Source of the DNA: Kiloniellaceae bacterium
GTDB lineage: Bacteria > Pseudomonadota > Alphaproteobacteria > Kiloniellales > Kiloniellaceae
Direction of reading: 5' to 3'
Assembly: GCA_021776145.1 (NCBI GenBank)
Contig: JAJFGM010000379.1
Coordinates: 1 to 8,459, forward strand
Length of the DNA: 8,459 nt
Under the pieces are notes generated by a model, which worked only from the letters and a program-made list of their open reading frames with translations, did not search any database and had not been told where the DNA came from. Every line of letters starts with the position of its first letter. Positions within the stretch are counted from its first letter, which is position 1. Positions 1 through 6,274 of the stretch are shown piece by piece. Position numbers and translations under genes: made by a program.

Positions 1-28
1 GGCGATATGAAGGACTTCGCGCCCCCTT

Positions 29-58
29 GCTTCCACAGTGCTTCCACAGTGCTTCCAC
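29..58. repeat. 11-bp direct tandem repeat, about 2.7 copies
   Basis: The unit GCTTCCACAGT occurs at 29-39 and 40-50, and a third partial copy (GCTTCCAC) follows at 51-58. The copies are head to tail without spacers. The surrounding 1-186 has no convincing gene; reading frames through the repeat stay open only briefly. Function is unknown. It could be a protein-binding array, part of a recombination site at an island edge, or the tail of a gene cut off by the window start. Confidence 0.7.
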
Positions 59-186
59 GGGTGCAATTGCGTGATTGACCTCTGAATCAAAAATCCCCTA
101 ACCATTTAAAGTTACGGAATTAATCGGTTGAGGGCACGCGCAGCCACCTATGCCGACCACGTCTGAGAGGGGCGCGCAGAACTAGT

Positions 187-801
187 TTATTCAGCCCAAG
201 CCTGTATGAGCTTTGAGAACTGTTGAATTAGTTTTGCCCGCTCCTCGGAACCCGACGCGACGTCTGACGCCAATTCCTCCATGACCTTACCGAACTGCTC
301 TGAATCTCCTTTTTGAAGATAACCCAAATTATTCAACGAAGCGATCGCCCGGCGCCTTATTGAATTTCGATAGCTTGCGGAGTCGGATGTGTGGCTTTCT
401 TTTGGATACATGAATACCGGTGTCGGCACGACGTTGATTCCGTCCGCTTCGTTCGGCAGGTCTCGATCATCGCGTGGCCAATAACCGCTCGCACAGTATG
501 TGACTGTGTAAGTTCCGTGCTTCTTATCGATGTAAAGCTCAAATCTGCCGTCTCCCGCGTTTGATGTTCGCGAGTCGATTGGCGCGTCGCCGTAAAGCGA
601 GCAGTCGCCGTCCTTTCCGGATCTTTTCGACAAAGGCCAAGCCTTAATCGAGACACTCAACGGCGACCGAGTTTGGTTGTCGAGAACGCGGCCGGGATGT
701 TTGCCACCGTATTGGCGCTCAGCAGCAAAAGCAATACAAACGAAGCTTAACGTAAAGCTGAGCGCCACGTATACGAAAGGCGAAAAGAGGCGGCTAGCCA
801 T
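187..801 (-). CDS. Predicted secreted protein with carboxypeptidase-regulatory-like domain (hypothetical)
   Basis: This 204-residue protein is not recognised by name. Residues 1-27 form a classical signal peptide: a basic start (MASR), a hydrophobic core, and an AFA-A type cleavage site near residue 26. The one Cys in the core does not sit in a lipobox. Residues about 32-130 look like a small beta-sandwich of the carboxypeptidase-regulatory type, with GRVLDNQT, then DGRFELYIDKKHGTYTVTYCASGYWPRD in pattern: a bulky-residue strand, a Gly turn, and a Y-x-V-x-Y strand. The C-terminal 70 residues are predicted helical and charged. The ATG at 801 is chosen over a TTG at 828 because a GGGGGGA ribosome binding site lies 5 nt upstream of it. 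The gene overlaps the end of the upstream membrane-protein gene by 55 nt, so the two are probably co-expressed and may act together at the envelope. Base composition is visibly more AT-rich than the BREX genes. Confidence 0.75.
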   Translation of the reverse strand: MASRLFSPFVYVALSFTLSFVCIAFAAERQYGGKHPGRVLDNQTRSPLSVSIKAWPLSKRSGKDGDCSLYGDAPIDSRTSNAGDGRFELYIDKKHGTYTVTYCASGYWPRDDRDLPNEADGINVVPTPVFMYPKESHTSDSASYRNSIRRRAIASLNNLGYLQKGDSEQFGKVMEELASDVASGSEERAKLIQQFSKLIQAWAE

Positions 802-1475
802 ATCAATCCCCCCATAATAAATATCCAATTTCGCAATCTCTTAACCTGCTCCCCCAAGTAAACTTCCGAAGTTGCGGGATCGAGCTTAATGGACCGCACG
901 ACAATTGGAGGTCTGCATTCAATTACTACTCGCTGCGGATAAGAGAAATTGTCCACATGTATTTTCGGTATCCGTGAATCCAAATCGACGAATTGAGCAT
1001 CTAGTGGTGGAAAACTGTTGGGATTCCCATCAACAAGAGAGCACTCGTTCTTGTCCCTGTTCGGAAGCTGGATCGTTGTGCTGCTAACGGGAGTATACGA
1101 TGCGGTAATCAAAGCCCTTGACACCTCCTTGGCATCGAACTCTTCAACTCGAACGATGAAGCGCTCTGTTAGCAACCACGCCAGAATCACAAAGATCCCA
1201 CACAAGAGCGCAAGACACGTGATAGCAAGTCCAATTCGTGCGCCAGAAGGGCCGGGCCTAGGAGCCGGCCCAACAATTCCTACCGGGATCTCCACCGCAG
1301 AGGCCCACCGTGCGAGCGAACGCTCAACCGTGTAAGTAAGCAACAAGCAACCCACAGCGGTCGCGAAGAGCTTCCAAAAAAGGGTATTGGTGCTGACCTG
1401 TTCGAAAAGGCCAATCAGAACCAGCACACCTGCCACAGAACCTGCGATACCAGAGATCTTCTCAAGTCGATCCAT
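747..1475 (-). CDS. Predicted inner-membrane protein with four transmembrane helices (hypothetical)
   Basis: This 242-residue protein is of unknown family. Hydrophobic segments lie at about residues 8-24, 32-50, 81-103 and 217-235. A Pro/Gly-rich loop (GPAPRPGPSG, 69-78) separates helices 2 and 3. The roughly 110-residue stretch between helices 3 and 4 is soluble and contains two Cys (in NECS and IECRP), so it may be a periplasmic domain. The ATG at 1475 (MDRLEKISG) is preferred to a TTG at 1490; neither has a strong ribosome binding site. The end of the gene overlaps the start of the secreted-protein gene by 55 nt, an unusually long but in-order overlap that supports a two-gene unit. An envelope-associated effector/immunity or sensor pair is possible, but nothing in the sequence decides this. 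Confidence 0.75.
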   Translation of the reverse strand: MDRLEKISGIAGSVAGVLVLIGLFEQVSTNTLFWKLFATAVGCLLLTYTVERSLARWASAVEIPVGIVGPAPRPGPSGARIGLAITCLALLCGIFVILAWLLTERFIVRVEEFDAKEVSRALITASYTPVSSTTIQLPNRDKNECSLVDGNPNSFPPLDAQFVDLDSRIPKIHVDNFSYPQRVVIECRPPIVVRSIKLDPATSEVYLGEQVKRLRNWIFIMGGLIWLAASFRLSYTWRSALR

Positions 1476-1541
1476 GACGAAGCGGCCCAATTCCGGATCA
1501 GCAAACTGATTGCCTCAAGCTTAGGACTAGACGCCGTTCGG

Positions 1542-1580
1542 AACAACCGGTAGGTGTTCTATGCTTTCCGTGCGGTTGTT
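1542..1580. repeat. Inverted repeat, 8-bp arms, 23-nt loop
   Basis: AACAACCG (1542-1549) is matched by its perfect reverse complement CGGTTGTT (1573-1580). It lies in the 266-bp non-coding gap between the 405-codon gene and the membrane-protein gene. There is no T-run after either arm, so it is not a typical Rho-independent terminator. It could be a weak hairpin between the two - strand units, a protein-binding site, or chance. The rest of the gap (1476-1741) shows no gene. Confidence 0.4.
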
Positions 1581-1741
1581 GCATCACAGGAAAAAGAGCC
1601 GTGAGAACTAAACCTGCGCAATCCTGCAAACAACCCAATTCCGCAAGCCCTTGTTGAAACGCCGGTCAAGACCTTCGTTCCGAAAACCGCAGACATGGCA
1701 TCTTCTAACACTAGCTTCGAGAGGTGATAGCTGCCCGCTTC

Positions 1742-2959
1742 TTAGGACTCACCGCATCCATCAGTGGCATCCGTGCCCTCCATACAATTAGCAAACTGCC
1801 CAGAGCGCATTGGATCTATCTGGTCTGCCTGGTTCAACGCCCATCGGCTCCAGGAATTAAGCTGATCTTCCGACACCGAGCTGCGGTTTACCTCCCAGCG
1901 AGCCCGCACGGTTGCAACGTAGGCTCGGATCTCTTCAGCCTGCCGAAGCGCTTGCGCATCACGCAACAATCGATCGACACGGGCCTTTTCAAGCGCTGCC
2001 AGGCGCTCCCGCTCGCGCTGCTCAGCTTCTTCCTTTTGCCTTCTGATCTCTTCGATCAGGTTGGTTTTGCGCTCAACGAGCCATTCGTAGTGGCGTTGCT
2101 GATACTCCCGGTACTGCCGCTCGCCTGACACGATCATCTTGACAACGATATCCGTGAGATGGCTTTCGAGCTTTTCCTTGTCGGTGTCCTCCCAGGACAG
2201 GCGAGTGCCGGAGGGGTAGCCTCCTCTCTCGATCGCGCATCTCAGTTTGTTCGACGGGCCGCGCGTCTCGATGGCGGAACGGCGGCAGGGCGCGTAGGGG
2301 TCAGACTTTTGCGAGGTCGCATCGAGCGTGTAGCAGACAGTCGTGTCATTGACCTGAACGCCAAGCTCACGGCCATCTTGGCCGCGGATATACGGCTTCA
2401 TACCGGCCTTGGCCAACGCCGTAATGATGGCATTAAGGATACGCAGCCGACGCTTTTCAAAGCGATCGGCGAACAGCGGTTTGTCCCAGCTTGACGGGTA
2501 GCGGGACTGGAGCTGCTTCTGTCTACGTGCTTCGTATTCATCGAGCAGGCGCTGTATGTGATGATGCGCGCGATCGGGGATGCGCAGCACCGGCACCCGC
2601 CGAACCGTTTTCCTGACGCGCGAAGCCACGTCCTCGATGTCGTCCTCGAAGACCGGCGGCTGCGGGTTCGAGTTGAGGATTTCCTCTTTCGAACAACTCC
2701 GATGGTAATAGTGGTTGCGCCCCTTGGCGATTTCGACCTTGTTCGCCATACCGGGGCCACGGTCGGGCAGCGCCACCTGCAGGACCCTTTTGCCGGCCCT
2801 GAGCTTTGCCCAGTAGCCGCGCGGCGGCCTGGGGATGTTGGCCTTCCTGCAGGCCTTGGCCAGCCCCACGTCGGAGAGCCCGAATCGGCCGGACAGCGTC
2901 TTCATCGGCTCGGACCAAACCAGCTCGTAAAGCTCACGTCGGGTAAAGGTATGGCTCAT
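1742..2959 (-). CDS. Hypothetical protein: N-terminal HTH-like segment, C-terminal coiled coil
   Basis: This 405-residue protein belongs to an uncharacterised family that I recall as widespread in proteobacterial accessory DNA; no function is known to me. Residues 8-50 are the most distinctive part: RRELYELVWSEP, then a helix-turn-helix-like stretch (about 19-45, containing GLSDVGLAKACRKANIP), ending in PPRGYWAKL. This resembles a DNA-binding head in which a recognition helix is followed by a Pro/Trp cap. The middle (about 95-280) is mixed alpha/beta and basic. Residues about 285-357 form a long charged helix rich in E, R, Q and A (RQKEEAEQRERERLAALEKA), a clear coiled coil, followed by a Ser/Asn/Asp-rich tail. 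The ATG at 2959 gives the conserved-looking N-terminus; no strong ribosome binding site precedes it. It is the last of three - strand genes facing away from the BREX operon. A nucleic-acid-binding role is inferred from the N-terminus only. Confidence 0.85.
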   Translation of the reverse strand: MSHTFTRRELYELVWSEPMKTLSGRFGLSDVGLAKACRKANIPRPPRGYWAKLRAGKRVLQVALPDRGPGMANKVEIAKGRNHYYHRSCSKEEILNSNPQPPVFEDDIEDVASRVRKTVRRVPVLRIPDRAHHHIQRLLDEYEARRQKQLQSRYPSSWDKPLFADRFEKRRLRILNAIITALAKAGMKPYIRGQDGRELGVQVNDTTVCYTLDATSQKSDPYAPCRRSAIETRGPSNKLRCAIERGGYPSGTRLSWEDTDKEKLESHLTDIVVKMIVSGERQYREYQQRHYEWLVERKTNLIEEIRRQKEEAEQRERERLAALEKARVDRLLRDAQALRQAEEIRAYVATVRARWEVNRSSVSEDQLNSWSRWALNQADQIDPMRSGQFANCMEGTDATDGCGES

Positions 2960-2979
2960 CGCAGGTCAGGGCTGAAACT

Positions 2980-3006
2980 GGGGACAGAACCAAGCGGAAA
3001 CCCGCT
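2980..3006. repeat. GGGGACAGAACC motif followed by a 5-bp hairpin
   Basis: GGGGACAGAACC (2980-2991) is followed directly by AGCGG-AAAC-CCGCT (2993-3006), a perfect 5-bp stem with a 4-nt loop. It lies in the 180-bp gap before the 405-codon gene. From memory, GGGGACAGAACC-type ends occur in dispersed hairpin repeats in several proteobacterial genomes, often near Y1 (IS200/RAYT-like) transposase genes. Only a single copy is present here and no transposase is visible. Confidence 0.3.
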
Positions 3007-3139
3007 GTCGTGTGCTTGCCAACTCTACCGAAAAGACCAGTGCAATCGAAGGACGACCTGGCCAATTTGGTCGTCGCCCCGAACTCCGAGCACAGGTAGC
3101 CAGCGGTCGGTCCTTCAGCGGCTCAGCCGTATGTTGGCG

Positions 3140-3652
3140 CTAGTCATCAGTCGAATCTCGGTGCTGCGGAAAGGGAACCCTTGCGCTGAACAGCCAGGTG
3201 TCATTCCAAGCAAACCGACCGGAGGGTGGCAGATCCGGCGGCACCTCGACCGGCCCCTTGTGCTCCCCGCTCTGCGGCGGCGGGACCAATTCAATCCCGT
3301 CTTCCCCCTTGGGGTCGAGTCGTTTCAGCCGTACCTGACTTTTTTCATAGAGGAGCGCCAGCTCGGTCTCAAGCGCGACGAGCTCGAGTTCAGCTGCGCT
3401 GGGATAGGTCTCGACAAGCTTCAGTAGAGTTCGGCCATCGACCTGGATCCTTGGTGGCCAGTGCCCATGCGCCGGAACTCGATAGCCTGCGAGTCCGTGC
3501 CTCGCTTCCACGATCCCAAGGGCCTGCTCGTCCTCAAAGAAGACGAGAGAGACGGGATAAACCTTGGGCTTCCGCTTTCGCTTGGGCACGACCGCCAGCG
3601 TGGCTTCGGCCAGAAGATTCACCAGGATCTTTATGCTACCAAGAGATTTCAC
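3140..3652 (-). CDS. Hypothetical protein, 170 aa
   Basis: This is a soluble protein of unknown function. The start is a GTG at 3652 with a nearby GGTGAGG that sits rather close to the start, so a slightly shorter protein is possible. A basic run (VPKRKRKPKVYPVS, about residues 22-35) precedes a compact domain (VFFEDEQALGIVEARHGLAGYRV). Next comes a region with a helix (RTLLKLVETYPSAAELELVALETELALLYEKS) and a Pro/Glu-rich linker (VPPPQSGEHKGPVEVPPDLPP). The end has an aromatic motif, FAWNDTWLFSARVPFPQHRD. The composition is that of a real protein: the opposite frames are Arg/Ser/Pro-rich shadows. It lies between the 195-aa gene (110 nt upstream) and the 405-codon gene (180 nt downstream), all on the same strand, so the three may form one unit. 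I assign no function. Confidence 0.7.
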   Translation of the reverse strand: MKSLGSIKILVNLLAEATLAVVPKRKRKPKVYPVSLVFFEDEQALGIVEARHGLAGYRVPAHGHWPPRIQVDGRTLLKLVETYPSAAELELVALETELALLYEKSQVRLKRLDPKGEDGIELVPPPQSGEHKGPVEVPPDLPPSGRFAWNDTWLFSARVPFPQHRDSTDD

Positions 3653-3762
3653 CGCCTCACCATATCCGCTTCGTGCGGCCCTTTTCGGTTAGGTCAAGCG
3701 ACACCGGGGGAGGCTCCTAGTCACGATTTCGAAGACTTGTTGATTGCTACCTCATTATTTCG

Positions 3763-4350
3763 CTAGGCCTCGCCCCTGCCGTTCCCCGCCGCGAGATCCA
3801 GTCCCACGTAGACACTCGAACTGACGGGGCCACACGCCATGCCGTGCGTTGTGAGGCAGAAGACCAGGGGGGCAGCGCCAAGGTTCGTCACATGCTCTCC
3901 GAGGATCTCAAAGTCGTCCAGGTCGTCGGCATCTTCACTCAACTCCTGCCGCTTCCGGTCGATCACCGCCTGCAATTCCGGCTTGATGTAGGTGAATTCA
4001 TCGATTTCCGAGAGATATTGGAACAGCGCTGTAGGGATTTTCTCCCAATTTGGTTTTACCACGCCCTCGGCGAATTCGCCGGTCGCCGGGTCATAGCCCG
4101 CCAACACCACGCTTCCTGTGATCGGGCACCTCAGCGCCGGCGGCGGCGCATTAAAGTCCCAGTCAATCGAAACAAGAGCCTCTGAAAAAGAACTGCCGTT
4201 TTTCAATGTGTTGTTCCCACTCTCAAAAAGTTCTGGCTTTGACTGATCCGTCTCCTGGACGGCAGCCTGTTTGGCGCCGGATCGGTCGTCCGCACCCTCT
4301 TGGCTCAGAACGCCAAGTCCAGTTCCTGCAGCGCCAGACGAACGAGCCAT
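3763..4350 (-). CDS. Hypothetical protein, 195 aa
   Basis: This is an acidic protein of unknown family. About 60 N-terminal residues are low-complexity and probably disordered (Gly/Ala/Ser/Gln/Asp-rich, MARSSGAAGTGLG...). The folded part begins with SIDWDFNAPPPALRCPITGS. It continues with VVLAGYDPATGEF, a WEKIPTALFQYLSEIDEF segment, a charged helix (QAVIDRKRQELSEDADDLDDFEIL), and a C-terminal hydrophobic part with LVFCLTTHGMACG. The ATG at 4350 is chosen over a TTG at 4389 because a perfect TATAAT box (4384 to 4379 on this strand) lies inside the TTG extension and would put the transcript start about 20 nt before the ATG. No clear ribosome binding site is visible. It is the first gene of the - strand block, divergent from the BREX operon. 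Confidence 0.75.
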   Translation of the reverse strand: MARSSGAAGTGLGVLSQEGADDRSGAKQAAVQETDQSKPELFESGNNTLKNGSSFSEALVSIDWDFNAPPPALRCPITGSVVLAGYDPATGEFAEGVVKPNWEKIPTALFQYLSEIDEFTYIKPELQAVIDRKRQELSEDADDLDDFEILGEHVTNLGAAPLVFCLTTHGMACGPVSSSVYVGLDLAAGNGRGEA

Positions 4351-4378
4351 GCGCTTGCTGAGCGTGTCACAACTTTTG

Positions 4379-4384
4379 ATTATA
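4379..4384 (-). promoter_or_regulatory. Candidate -10 box (TATAAT) for the leftward gene block
   Basis: Read on the - strand, 4384 to 4379 is a perfect TATAAT, 28 nt before the ATG at 4350. A transcript starting about 7 nt downstream would have a leader of some 20 nt. No good -35 hexamer sits 16-18 nt upstream (the candidates are CAGCAT or CCAGCA), so recognition would need an activator, or the match may be chance in an AT-rich patch. Confidence 0.4.
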
Positions 4385-4539
4385 TTCAAGAATGCTACAA
4401 GATGCTGGATGTGCCCCTCTTACTGGTCCATCATGTCCTCAGCAGAGAGCGGCGGCAGCTAAGGGGCAAGAATGTATCTCGGTGGGGGTGATCGGCAGCT
4501 CATTATCATTGAGTTTCGGTCTTTTTTGGGTGAAGGCAG

Positions 4540-4821
4540 ATGAATTGGCAAGACCTCATGGATGCCTTCGGCAACTCGGCTAATCAGGCGTCGACCAACC
4601 TGAACCGTTGCATCTGCCTTGGGCCAGATAACATGACCTTGGAAGTGGTTGGCGGGCTTGTCTGCCTCGTCACTAAGCTTAATTGCATCAATCTCGCGCC
4701 CTACCGCGATCCCTATCTTGCCATACACCCCAGTCTAGTCGATCCTCTGCCCCATTGGATTTCCGCCGCATGGGAGGAGTTGATGCCACACCTATCACTG
4801 AGCATTCCCCCTCGCCGATGA
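4540..4821 (+). CDS. Doubtful small ORF, 93 aa
   Basis: The ATG at 4540 is preceded by GTGAAGGCAG, a possible but closely spaced ribosome binding site. The translation has moderate hydrophobicity in its middle (LEVVGGLVCLVTKLNCINL) and no motif I recognise. Another frame of similar length is open on the opposite strand in the same codon register, so one of them is a shadow and both may be. It ends about 160 nt before brxE. I list it only because it is on the BREX strand and has a start signal. Confidence 0.2.
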   Translation: MNWQDLMDAFGNSANQASTNLNRCICLGPDNMTLEVVGGLVCLVTKLNCINLAPYRDPYLAIHPSLVDPLPHWISAAWEELMPHLSLSIPPRR

Positions 4822-4895
4822 CCCTAGTGCCCGCTAGACGATCATGGTCGGCTTGTTCGCCCGGTAAGTGAACACTCGAAGCGACCTCGATTGTT

Positions 4896-4916
4896 TGCAC
4901 GTGGTCGTGCACGACC
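4896..4916. promoter_or_regulatory. Nested palindromes upstream of brxE, candidate operator
   Basis: GGTCGTGCACGACC (4903-4916) is a perfect 14-bp palindrome. It overlaps a second inverted repeat, TGCACG-TGGT-CGTGCA (4896-4911), which shares its CGTGCA half. The site lies 63 bp before the brxE ATG, where a promoter would be expected. No unambiguous -10/-35 pair is visible. Dyad sites like this usually bind dimeric repressors, and many BREX loci are controlled by a WYL-domain repressor (BrxR). No such regulator is encoded in this window, so the binding partner is unknown. Confidence 0.45.
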
Positions 4917-4979
4917 TTCAGGCATCAAACTATTCGATGGTGAAAGTGCAACTACCCATCCAAGCAAGACCTCCAAGAG

Positions 4980-5489
4980 ATGCAGTCAGATTTCGAGAAT
5001 GAGTTGATCAAGCTACGCTACCTCGTCGGCTACCTTGGCGAGAAATCGCAAGCAAATTGGTGGCCCACAGAGTTTCTGTCCTCCTCAAGCCGTGCCTTCT
5101 TGGAGCCGGTGTTCGTACGGACATGGCGCCTGGCGCAATTCAACGGCGTGAGCGAGGCTGCGCGGCGAGTCCATGATGAGCGAATCGGCGTCGGTCGTGT
5201 GTTCCACCTGTTCCGGTTGCCAGAAGTGATAGAGCTGCGCTTGCTCGAACGCTTCCACGACGCTCATGAAGAACTGGAGCTGGATTCGCTCTTGAGTAGC
5301 GCAGGAATCGCGATCGATGAACTGCACGGCATGGCAAATGCGTCGGTTGAGTCGAGCGAAGGGCCGGTCGAAATCGGTGCTGCAGACGAATTGAGCCGGC
5401 CTGCCTGGACGGCCAAGGCGGCGGCGGCCTATCACGTGGCCTTCACTCGCCACATCGAGACTTATCCCTATTTCGCCGAACGGCCTTGA
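4980..5489 (+). CDS. brxE: BrxE, type 6 BREX protein
   Basis: This 169-residue cytosolic protein matches the BrxE family, the small first gene that distinguishes type 6 BREX loci. Visible family features are the N-terminal LRYLVGYLGE (12-21) followed by WW (27-28), and above all the block VHDERIGVGRVFHLFRLP (64-81). An acidic helix (LELDSLLSS) and a C-terminal segment ending in HIETYPYFAERP follow. Its biochemical role is not established. The ATG at 4980 is the only good start near the conserved N-terminus; AAGAG lies directly before it, so the ribosome binding site is not ideal. The stop TGA overlaps the ATG of brxA (TGATG), which shows translational coupling. The assignment rests on remembered family motifs together with its exact position in front of brxA-brxB-brxC. 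The family call is strong but the molecular function remains open. Confidence 0.85.
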   Translation: MQSDFENELIKLRYLVGYLGEKSQANWWPTEFLSSSSRAFLEPVFVRTWRLAQFNGVSEAARRVHDERIGVGRVFHLFRLPEVIELRLLERFHDAHEELELDSLLSSAGIAIDELHGMANASVESSEGPVEIGAADELSRPAWTAKAAAAYHVAFTRHIETYPYFAERP

Positions 5490-6274
5490 TGACGGCGCAT
5501 CCCTACACGACCCAGCTTCAAGCGGGCCTGGGACTCGTTCACGAGACCAGGACGCTTCTCGACCTGTGGCAACCGGGCATGGACCCGACTGAGTTGAAAG
5601 AAACGGCACTGGCGTCCGGCCTGTTCCCGGGCGTCACGGCGAGACGGCAACGCAATGTCGTGATCGAATGTTTCAAGCCCCGCTACATGGCTGAAGATTG
5701 CCAACCGGCCAACTTCCTTAAAATCCTCAAGCCGGTCCTCTCTTCGAGTGAACTGACGCAGCTTTTCTTTCTCTATACCTGCCGCGCCAATCCGATCCTC
5801 GCGGACTTCGTGCGCCAGGTCTATTGGTCACGCTTTGCGGCCGGCGCTGAGGCTATAGAAAAGCAAGAGACGGAGGACTTCATCCGCCGCAGTATCGATG
5901 ATGGGAAGACCGTCAATCGCTGGTCGGATGCCACAATCACGCGGGTACGCAACTATTTGCTCGGCGCCTGTTCCGACTACGGTCTGCTCGGCAATCCGCT
6001 TCGCAATGGTCGACGGATTTCCTCATTTCGCATTGAACCCAACGTTGTGTCGTATTTGGCGCATGATCTACACTTCAAAGAGGTGGGAGACAATTATCTG
6101 CTGGGGCATGAGGATTGGGCATTGTTCGGTCTGGAAACTGAGGACGTGCTCGCGGAGCTGAAGCGATTGGCCCTGACAGGCCAGATCATCGTGCAAACGG
6201 CAGGATCCGTGGTTCACATAGCCTGGCGAGCCAAAAGCATGGAGGAACACGTTCGTGTCCTCGCTCAAGGCTGA
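5489..6274 (+). CDS. brxA: BrxA, BREX protein (DUF1819 family)
   Basis: This 261-residue protein has the DUF1819/BrxA architecture. It has an N-terminal helical part (TQLQAGLGLVHETRTLLDLW), then LASGLFPGVTARRQRNVVIECFKPRY (about 41-66). Next is a helical core with SSELTQLFFLYTCRANPILADFV (86-108), where the LYxxCR-x-NPxLxDFV pattern is typical. The C-terminal domain carries HEDWALFGLE (207-216) and a final beta-hairpin around IVQTAGSVVHIAW (234-246). BrxA proteins studied elsewhere are DNA-binding winged-helix-type proteins required for, or contributing to, phage restriction. The start is the ATG at 5489, overlapping the brxE stop by one base; a TTG one codon upstream is less likely. No separate ribosome binding site is seen, so translation probably depends on brxE. 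The gene overlaps brxB by 20 nt. Confidence 0.94.
   Translation: MTAHPYTTQLQAGLGLVHETRTLLDLWQPGMDPTELKETALASGLFPGVTARRQRNVVIECFKPRYMAEDCQPANFLKILKPVLSSSELTQLFFLYTCRANPILADFVRQVYWSRFAAGAEAIEKQETEDFIRRSIDDGKTVNRWSDATITRVRNYLLGACSDYGLLGNPLRNGRRISSFRIEPNVVSYLAHDLHFKEVGDNYLLGHEDWALFGLETEDVLAELKRLALTGQIIVQTAGSVVHIAWRAKSMEEHVRVLAQG

Larger units (their letters stand above)
4351..4979. other. Divergent intergenic region without a convincing gene
   Basis: This stretch of about 630 bp separates the leftward hypothetical block from the rightward BREX operon. Apart from the TATAAT box and the palindrome listed separately, I see only weak reading frames: 93 codons on + (4540-4821), and two overlapping frames on - (4459-4728 from ATG, 4688-4912 from GTG). 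The two - frames run into each other at 4688-4728 in different registers, as a single frameshifted gene remnant would. None has recognisable motifs, and third-position GC is lower than in the flanking genes. The region probably holds both divergent promoters and perhaps a decayed gene. Confidence 0.5.

Noticed and set aside
1520..1749. 9-bp repeat CTTAGGACT at 1520-1528 and 1741-1749
   Set aside because: Two 9-bp copies 221 bp apart can arise by chance, no longer similarity extends on either side, and one copy is part of the stop region of a gene.
3306..3315. CCCCTTGGGG palindrome
   Set aside because: It lies inside a coding region and is explained by the codons of the 170-aa protein.
2558..3427. 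289-codon + strand frame spanning the 405-codon gene and its neighbour
   Set aside because: It runs antisense across two better-supported genes and their intergenic gap, and its composition is Arg/Pro/His-rich as in shadow frames.
3666..3685. Small CCGC-TTCGT-GCGG hairpin followed by CTTTT, terminator-like on the + strand
   Set aside because: The stem is only 4 bp, the T-run is short, and no + strand gene ends here.
5085..5609. 174-codon - strand frame opposite brxE/brxA
   Set aside because: It is antisense to two recognised BREX genes and crosses their junction.
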